Part shown: piece by piece, positions 59,127 to 64,000 of the stretch
Layout of the letters: the number at the start of each line of letters is the position of its first letter
Numbering within the stretch: position 1 is the first letter of the stretch
Made by a program: the position numbers and the translations under genes
NCBI RefSeq assembly: GCF_026191725.2
Contig: NZ_CP120863.1
Location: 600,001 to 664,000 of the forward strand
Origin: Roseibium porphyridii
GTDB lineage: Bacteria > Pseudomonadota > Alphaproteobacteria > Rhizobiales > Stappiaceae
Direction of reading: 5' to 3'
DNA: 64,000 nt
Notes under the pieces: model-generated
What the model was told of the DNA's origin: nothing
What the model saw: the letters and a program-made list of their open reading frames with translations, nothing else
Database searches by the model: none

Positions 59127-59504
59127 ATGGAAATCAAAGGAAGCTGTTGTTGTGGCGCCGTTCAATTCGTCATTGATGAACGGCCGACCATGATGGGCAA
59201 ATGCCACTGCTCAAGATGCCGTAAACTGGGGACTTCGACTATGGTGTTTGTAAAACGCGAGCAGTTCAGGCTTGTCAGCGGTGCGGACGACATTCAAACC
59301 GTCGAACCAGAGCCGCCCTACAAATATGTCCGGTCTTATTGCCGGTCTTGCGGGACATCCTTGGGAGAACCGCTCTCCAAGGATGATACGTTCCCCATCA
59401 ACGCGCATTGCCTTGATGATGATCCCGGCATTCGCACTTCATTTCACGAATTTGTCGCTGAAAAACCAGAATGGGCACCAGGGCCTCAAGACGAAAAAGC
59501 CTAG
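59127..59504 (+). CDS. GFA-family (glutathione-dependent formaldehyde-activating-like) protein
   Basis: This 125-residue zinc protein has CCCGAVQFVIDERP at the N terminus, then GKCHCSRCRKLGTS and YCRSCGTSLGEPLS, the cysteine sets that hold structural and catalytic zinc in the family. The name comes from a member binding S-hydroxymethylglutathione, but most members are uncharacterised. I use the ATG at 59127 with AAGGAAATTGCT upstream. It is divergent from the WYL regulator. Confidence 0.87.
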   Translation: MEIKGSCCCGAVQFVIDERPTMMGKCHCSRCRKLGTSTMVFVKREQFRLVSGADDIQTVEPEPPYKYVRSYCRSCGTSLGEPLSKDDTFPINAHCLDDDPGIRTSFHEFVAEKPEWAPGPQDEKA

Positions 59505-59540
59505 TGCCTATCGGCGCTTAAAGAGATCGAGTTGCTTGCA

Positions 59541-60215
59541 TCAGGCGACCAGTTCACCTCGGTCCATAGCAGCGAGTGTGTGTTCCAGCCCATTTTCAAT
59601 ATGCTGTGTCAGCAAGGATTTTGCTTTTTCAGCATCGCGTGCAATCGCGGCTTCAAACATGTCACGATGTTCCTGGACCGCCGCTTCGCCGCGATTTGTC
59701 AGGACGATCATCTGATATCGCAGGTACTTGTCATAGAGTATGGAATGCAAGGCAAGCAGGTTTTCGGAATTGCAGGCCTGGATCATCGCGAGATGGAATT
59801 CCCAGTCGTATCTTTTCCAGATCTCTTTTTTTGAGGTGTCACCGTCAAGCATCTTCTGTTCCATAAGATGCAGCTTGTGATGCGCGGAGACCAGGTTTCC
59901 TTCCCAATCAGTGTCGCCGTTTTCAAGCGACAGTTCCAAGGCGTGGCACTCAAGCAAGACACGCAAATGAGTGATTTCCTTCAAATCGGTCACGGAGACC
60001 GGTTTAACCAGGAAACCCCTCTGAGCCGGGGCTTCAACGAAACCTTCGCTGGCAAGCCTGTTAAGCGTTTCACGCAGTGTTGACAGACTCGTCTTGTAGA
60101 CCGCCTTCAACGCATCGAGTTTGAGTTTCGCACCCGGCTTCAATGCGCCGAAAATGATGTCACGCTTGATACGCTGATACGTGGTTGATCCGACAGTGTT
60201 TGCCGTTTCACTCAT
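59541..60215 (-). CDS. FCD-type GntR-family transcriptional regulator of the TRAP cluster
   Basis: This 224-residue regulator has a GntR HTH (residues 12-65, FGALKPGAKLKLDALKAVYKTSLSTLRETLNRLA) and an FCD domain (about 85-215) with DWEFHLAMIQACNSENLL and a later histidine, probable metal/effector ligands. It is divergent from the Gfo/Idh/MocA gene. The identical palindrome ahead of the oxidoreductase gene and again ahead of dctP is its most likely operator pair. Confidence 0.88.
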   Translation of the reverse strand: MSETANTVGSTTYQRIKRDIIFGALKPGAKLKLDALKAVYKTSLSTLRETLNRLASEGFVEAPAQRGFLVKPVSVTDLKEITHLRVLLECHALELSLENGDTDWEGNLVSAHHKLHLMEQKMLDGDTSKKEIWKRYDWEFHLAMIQACNSENLLALHSILYDKYLRYQMIVLTNRGEAAVQEHRDMFEAAIARDAEKAKSLLTQHIENGLEHTLAAMDRGELVA

Positions 60216-60299
60216 CGCATTTCACCCTGACCCTCCGAATTGTCAGGCATTTACCACTTGTTTCGCCTGTCTTCAATTTCAAATAAAATCATTCAAAAA

Positions 60300-60319
60300 T
60301 AAAAATATCAGATATTATT
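60300..60319. promoter_or_regulatory. GntR operator copy 1 of the TRAP cluster
   Basis: TAAAAATATCAGATATTATT contains the perfect palindrome AATATC-A-GATATT (60304-60316). The same 20 bases recur ahead of dctP. It lies in the divergent gap between the GntR gene and the Gfo/Idh/MocA gene. The binder is inferred. Confidence 0.7.
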
Positions 60320-60399
60320 GCCAAGTCGATAGTTTTTGTCCTAAGCTTTGCCCCAAGCAAGCAGAGACCTTGCGCCAAAAGCGGGACTGGGGAGGACAA

Positions 60400-61473
60400 A
60401 TGGACCGCAACGTCCGGTTGGCGATTGCAGGATTTGGGTTGGTTGGTCGACGGCATGGTGACGCCATTGCGACAACGTCGGGCGTTGACCTCGTTGCCGT
60501 GATCGAGCCGGGAGAGGCGGGTCAAAAGGCTGCCGCAGACCAGGGACTACCCTGTTTCAACAACATAGAGGAGTTTTTTGCGCGCAGTCATGCCGATGGC
60601 ATGATCCTGGCTACCCCCAACAGCCTGCATGTGCCCCAGGCCATGACCTGCATTGATTACGGTTGTCCCGTCCTTGTTGAAAAGCCGATCGCGACGACCT
60701 CCGATGATGCACGCGTGCTAGTGCAACACGCGAACAAAAAGACTGTTCCGCTGCTGGTGGGACATCACAGGCGACACAATCCGCTAATCGAAAGAGCCAA
60801 AAAAACGATAGAAACAGGAGATCTGGGCCAGATACGCGCCGTTCAGGCGACATGCTGGTTCTACAAGCCGGATCACTATTTCGAAACAGCGGAGTGGCGA
60901 AAGAAAAACGGTGCCGGCCCCATCGCCGTCAACCTCGTGCATGACATTGACCTCATCAGGTATCTGTGCGGTGAAATCCGCACAGTGCGTGCTGTCGCCA
61001 GTCCCTCTGCACGAGGTTTTGAAAATGAAGACGTCGCAAGTGCCTTGTTGGAACTTGAAAACGGCGCAATTGGCACTGTCTCGGTATCCGACGGTATCGT
61101 CGCTCCCTGGAGTTGGGAACTGACGTCACGCGAATACCCGATTTATCCGCCGACTTCGGAAAGCAGTTACCTCATCGGCGGATCCAGAGGGTCATTGTCC
61201 ATTCCCGACCTTCGGCTTTGGCACTACCCCGGACGTGACCCCGACTGGTGGTCGCCTTTGTCGGCGACAGCGTTGACGCGCGACGCCACCGACCCGTTGG
61301 TGAACCAGATCAAGAACTTCGCGGACGTCATCGCGCACGGTGCCCAGCCACTGGTTGCAGGAGAAGAGGGCTTGAAGTCTCTGCAAGTCATTGAGGCGAT
61401 TCAATACTCTGCAGAAAACGATGAAACCGTAGCGCTGAAGTCGGACCAGGTAAGCGTTGAGTTGGCGAGTTAA
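60400..61473 (+). CDS. Gfo/Idh/MocA-family oxidoreductase
   Basis: This 357-residue NAD(P)-dependent dehydrogenase of the inositol/glucose-fructose oxidoreductase family has the Rossmann loop IAGFGLVGRRHGDAI near residues 7-21, the EKPIATTSDDARV motif with the conserved lysine, and the catalytic histidine likely in NLVHDIDLIRYLCGE. The start at 60400 follows GGGGAGGACAA; the frame continues upstream from 60181 without family similarity. It is next to a TRAP transporter under a GntR regulator, so it probably acts on the sugar acid or polyol that the transporter imports. Confidence 0.88.
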   Translation: MDRNVRLAIAGFGLVGRRHGDAIATTSGVDLVAVIEPGEAGQKAAADQGLPCFNNIEEFFARSHADGMILATPNSLHVPQAMTCIDYGCPVLVEKPIATTSDDARVLVQHANKKTVPLLVGHHRRHNPLIERAKKTIETGDLGQIRAVQATCWFYKPDHYFETAEWRKKNGAGPIAVNLVHDIDLIRYLCGEIRTVRAVASPSARGFENEDVASALLELENGAIGTVSVSDGIVAPWSWELTSREYPIYPPTSESSYLIGGSRGSLSIPDLRLWHYPGRDPDWWSPLSATALTRDATDPLVNQIKNFADVIAHGAQPLVAGEEGLKSLQVIEAIQYSAENDETVALKSDQVSVELAS

Positions 61474-61490
61474 AAATATCAGATATTATT
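61471..61490. promoter_or_regulatory. GntR operator copy 2 of the TRAP cluster
   Basis: The same 20 bases as at 60300-60319. The first three bases are the TAA stop of the oxidoreductase gene, and the palindrome AATATC-A-GATATT is at 61475-61487, 80 bases before dctP. This suggests a separate or secondary promoter for the TRAP genes under the same regulator. Confidence 0.7.
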
Positions 61491-61570
61491 CAAAACATAT
61501 TGAATAATTTGGAAAACCAAGCAAGATCCTTGGTGCTGAAAGACGAAGCAATCGTCGCAGGGAGGAAGAG

Positions 61571-62581
61571 ATGACATTGAAATACACAAGACGAGCCGTT
61601 GTTGCGGCATCACTTGCCGTCGGACTGATGGCGGGAGCGATGGGAAGCAGTGCTGCATCTGATCGCATTATGCTGCGTCTTGCGACGGCCGGTTCTGAAA
61701 CTGACCAGCGGTCTGTGGCGATGGCAGAAGTCTTTGCACCCATGGTCAAGGATTTTGCAGACTACCAGCCGGGATACAACGCGACCCTGTTTGCGCAAGG
61801 TACGGAATTGGAAGCGATCAGCCGCGGCAATCTCGAGATGTCGATTGCCTCCGCCCAGGAGCTGGCTCAGTTTTTCCCGGAGTTTTCGATTTTTGCTACA
61901 GGGTATGTGCATCAGGATGCCGAACATCAGGTGCGGGTCTTCAACGATCCACTGATGGATCCTTTCAAAAAGAAGGTCGAGGATGAACTCGGCGTTAAAC
62001 TGCTCTCCGTCATGTATCTGGGCCGACGGCACGTGAACCTGCGTCAGACCAAGGACGAGCTCACCGTCAAAACACCAGCAGACCTTGCTGGCGTGAACCT
62101 GCGCATGCCAGGGACGGATGCATGGCAGTTTCTGGGATCAGCGCTGGGCGCTTCTCCAACGCCCATGTCGTTTGCCGAAGTCTATACGGCTCTGTCGACC
62201 GGTGCTGTCGATGGTCAGGACAATCCTTTGCCGACCGTTGTGGATGCAAAGTTCTACGAGGTCACAAATCAGATTGTGCTGACTTCGCATCTGGTTGACC
62301 TGAATTACATCGCCTTTTCAAAGGCCGTCTGGGACAGCCTGACGCCTGAACAGCAGGAGGTGGTTCAAAAGGCAGCCGATGCAGCTGCAGAAAGCGGCCG
62401 CAAGAAGCAGCTTGAACTGGAAGACAGCCTTGCCAGTTTCATCACCGAGCAGGGTGTTGAGATCTACGAGCCGGACCTGACTGCGTTCCGCGACCATGTC
62501 CAGGCTCAATATGTCGGCAGCGAATTCGCCGCAAGCTGGCCGGAAGGCGTGCTGGAAAAAATCAACGCACTTGGAAACTGA
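61571..62581 (+). CDS. dctP: TRAP transporter substrate-binding protein
   Basis: This 336-residue periplasmic binding protein of the DctP family has an N-terminal signal (about 1-29, AVVAASLAVGLMAGAMGSSAA), then RLATAGSETDQRSVAMAEVFAPM, the family arginine and aromatic blocks in KTPADLAGVNLRMPGTDAWQF, and VDGQDNPLPTVVDAKFYEV. The substrate cannot be read off; sialic acid, dicarboxylates, ectoine and sugar acids all use such proteins. GGGAGGAAGAG precedes the ATG. Confidence 0.93.
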   Translation: MTLKYTRRAVVAASLAVGLMAGAMGSSAASDRIMLRLATAGSETDQRSVAMAEVFAPMVKDFADYQPGYNATLFAQGTELEAISRGNLEMSIASAQELAQFFPEFSIFATGYVHQDAEHQVRVFNDPLMDPFKKKVEDELGVKLLSVMYLGRRHVNLRQTKDELTVKTPADLAGVNLRMPGTDAWQFLGSALGASPTPMSFAEVYTALSTGAVDGQDNPLPTVVDAKFYEVTNQIVLTSHLVDLNYIAFSKAVWDSLTPEQQEVVQKAADAAAESGRKKQLELEDSLASFITEQGVEIYEPDLTAFRDHVQAQYVGSEFAASWPEGVLEKINALGN

Positions 62582-62615
62582 GCGCAACTGCGTTTGAACC
62601 AATTGGGGGACAGCG

Positions 62616-63176
62616 GTGCGGCAGTTTACCAGATTGTTCACCCATGGCACCGAGTTCATCGCCGCCACAATGCTGGCGGCGATGTTTCTGACGTTTCTCT
62701 TGCAAATCTTTTCCCGTTACGTGCTGCATGCACCGTTCGGTTGGACCCTTGAACTCTGTCTTATTCTCTGGGTCTGGATTGTCTTTTTCGGGAACGCGTT
62801 TCTGGTTCGTGAACGAGATCACGTGACATTCGATATCTTGTATCTCGCGGCTCCGACCAGACTGCGGCGTGTATTGGCCCTGATCTCAGCAGCCGCCATT
62901 GTTGTCGGTCTTGCCTGGTCGTTCCTGCCGACCTGGGACTACATCGACTGGATGAAAATCCGGAAGACGACGACGGTCAGAAACCCTTTTACGGGTGACA
63001 AGATCCCGATGCGGACAATCTTTTCGATCTATGCACTGTTCATGATCGTGGTCGCGGCCAGATATGCCTGGCGGTTCATCGATGTTCTTCGCTTTGGGCC
63101 GCCGGAAAACGATCACGAACTGCCGGGCCATGATCATGACCTTCCTGCCATTCAGGAAGGAGACGAAGCCGTATGA
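62616..63176 (+). CDS. dctQ: TRAP transporter small permease subunit
   Basis: This 186-residue membrane protein has four helices (FIAATMLAAMFLTFLLQIFSRYV, LELCLILWVWIVFFGNAFLV, LALISAAAIVVGLAWSFLPTWDYI, and IFSIYALFMIVVAARYAWRF) in the DctQ arrangement, with a histidine- and acid-rich tail. Translation starts at GTG (62616) with GGGGGA upstream. It overlaps dctM by four bases (ATGA, 63173-63176). Confidence 0.9.
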   Translation: MRQFTRLFTHGTEFIAATMLAAMFLTFLLQIFSRYVLHAPFGWTLELCLILWVWIVFFGNAFLVRERDHVTFDILYLAAPTRLRRVLALISAAAIVVGLAWSFLPTWDYIDWMKIRKTTTVRNPFTGDKIPMRTIFSIYALFMIVVAARYAWRFIDVLRFGPPENDHELPGHDHDLPAIQEGDEAV

Positions 63177-64000
63177 CGCTCGAGCTTGCCCTCTGCCTCC
63201 TGACCCTGTTTTTTCTGGCGGGCATCGGGACCCCGATCGGCTACGCAATCATTCTGGCATCGACCGTTTATTTGGCCGTTGGAGGGCTGGATATCGCTCT
63301 GACCGGTGAGAAGATCCTTCAAGGCCTCTATAAGAGCTTTGTGCTCTTGGCTGTCCCGTTGTTCATCGTTGCGGCCAACATCATGAATGCCGGCACGATT
63401 TCAGAGCGATTGCTGAATTTCTGCGTCGCTGCCGTCGGCCGATTTCGCGGCGGGCTTGGGCATGTCAACGTAGTGGCATCGCTCATTTTTTCCGGAATGT
63501 CGGGATCGGCGGTCGCAGACGCTGCGGGCATCGGAAAAATCATCATCGAGATGATGACCAAGGAAGGCCGGTACAGCCGGGGATATGCTGCCGCAATCAC
63601 GGCAGCTTCCGCAACAATCGGGCCCATCATACCGCCGTCAATCCCGATGGTGCTTTACGCACTTGTCTCCAACGCGTCGATAGGCGCCCTGTTTCTCGCG
63701 GGCATATTGCCGGGACTTGTGATGGGAGCCGTCCTGATGGGAATGAATTCCTATCTGTCGGCCAAAAGAGGTTTTGCACTTGAGAAACCGGTTCCGTTGC
63801 GCGAATTGCCGCGCCGCACAGCCAATGCATTTCCTGCGCTGCTTATGCCGGCCATATTGCTTTACGGTATCTATGGAGGCGTTACCACGCCCACGGAAGC
63901 TGCTGCTGTGGCAGCTTTTTATGCGCTTTTACTGGCTGCCCTTTTTTACCGTGCGCTCACGATCCATTCGCTCTACCGCATTTTCGTGGAGAGTGCGCGC
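63173..64000 (+). CDS. dctM: TRAP transporter large permease subunit (partial, 3' end outside window)
   Basis: The first 276 residues of a DctM protein; the family is about 430, so roughly 150 residues are missing. Visible marks are LFFLAGIGTPIGYAIILAS at the start, AVPLFIVAANIMNAGTIS, the glycine-rich FSGMSGSAVADAAGIGKI and the TIGPIIPPSIPMVLYALVSN segment, which is highly characteristic. The start is coupled to dctQ by a four-base overlap. Sodium-driven uptake by DctPQM is known for the family. Confidence 0.93.
   Translation, partial: MTLELALCLLTLFFLAGIGTPIGYAIILASTVYLAVGGLDIALTGEKILQGLYKSFVLLAVPLFIVAANIMNAGTISERLLNFCVAAVGRFRGGLGHVNVVASLIFSGMSGSAVADAAGIGKIIIEMMTKEGRYSRGYAAAITAASATIGPIIPPSIPMVLYALVSNASIGALFLAGILPGLVMGAVLMGMNSYLSAKRGFALEKPVPLRELPRRTANAFPALLMPAILLYGIYGGVTTPTEAAAVAAFYALLLAALFYRALTIHSLYRIFVESAR

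Noticed and set aside
1..64000. CRISPR array, insertion sequence, prophage or integrase-based island
   Set aside because: No regularly spaced direct repeats with unique spacers, no transposase or integrase-like frames and no flanking target duplications were found. The only tandem repeats are the codon-level ones in the autotransporter.

Overview
The window reads as a piece of chromosome from a marine alphaproteobacterium of the order Hyphomicrobiales, most likely the Stappiaceae (Roseibium/Labrenzia type). This is inferred from gene content, not from a marker search. The evidence is a rhizobial-type L-rhamnose locus (ABC transporter plus aldolase-dehydrogenase fusion), a DMSP demethylation operon (dmdA-dmdB-acuI) typical of marine alphaproteobacteria, phaR next to phaAB, the metX-metW pair, and moderately high G+C coding sequence throughout. 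Coding density is high, and no tRNA, rRNA, CRISPR array, prophage or insertion sequence was recognised.

Layout. (1) 1-9065: L-rhamnose uptake and catabolism, with rhaR-rhaS-rhaT-rhaP-rhaQ on the minus strand diverging from rhaD and rhaI across a striking operator array. (2) 9075-15172: a GntR regulator diverging from a five-gene operon that places a DUF2182 membrane protein and a DUF1326 protein ahead of dmdA, dmdB and acuI. (3) 15189-23938: a LysR/azoreductase pair, rpmI-rplT, a DnaQ-like exonuclease, two small orphan genes, a Tat-exported multicopper oxidase, a gamma-glutamyltransferase-like enzyme, a GlcG/HbpS-like protein and a GNAT enzyme. (4) 23942-26880: the PHB genes phaR and phaAB. 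(5) 26936-29913: a TetR regulator with a divergent thiol-peroxidase-like/SnoaL-like operon, then a DUF3299 protein. (6) 30250-42554: housekeeping genes: yciB, rpmF, mtgA, cfa, a prenyl synthase, an aromatic amino-acid operon, metXW, a methyltransferase, a glyoxalase II-type hydrolase and a DUF985 cupin. (7) 42591-48702: a ROK regulator diverging from an Fe/aminoethylphosphonate-type ABC transporter whose last gene is a PP2C-like phosphatase. (8) 49118-51874: a repeat-rich autotransporter. (9) 51960-59504: dapF-mtaB-ftsY, a zinc metallopeptidase, a GMC oxidoreductase, a WYL regulator and a GFA-family protein. (10) 59541 to the end: a GntR regulator, a Gfo/Idh/MocA oxidoreductase and a TRAP transporter cut by the window edge.

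The best unexplained signals are in the regulatory DNA. They are: ten-bp-phased half-sites in mirror image between rhaR and rhaD; a 33-bp near-perfect palindrome in front of the ROK-controlled ABC operon; an identical 20-bp operator ahead of both transcription units of the TRAP cluster; a near-identical direct repeat flanking the TetR/peroxidase promoter; an exact TGTGA-N6-TCACA palindrome ahead of a small orphan gene; and a TTAA-N7-TTAA CtrA-like box ahead of the autotransporter. Both ABC operons also carry a strong hairpin without a T-run immediately after the binding-protein gene. At the gene level the most interesting arrangements are the DUF2182-DUF1326 pair inside the DMSP operon and the PP2C-like phosphatase at the end of the ABC operon.

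All functional calls come from reading the translated sequence against remembered family features. No database search was run.
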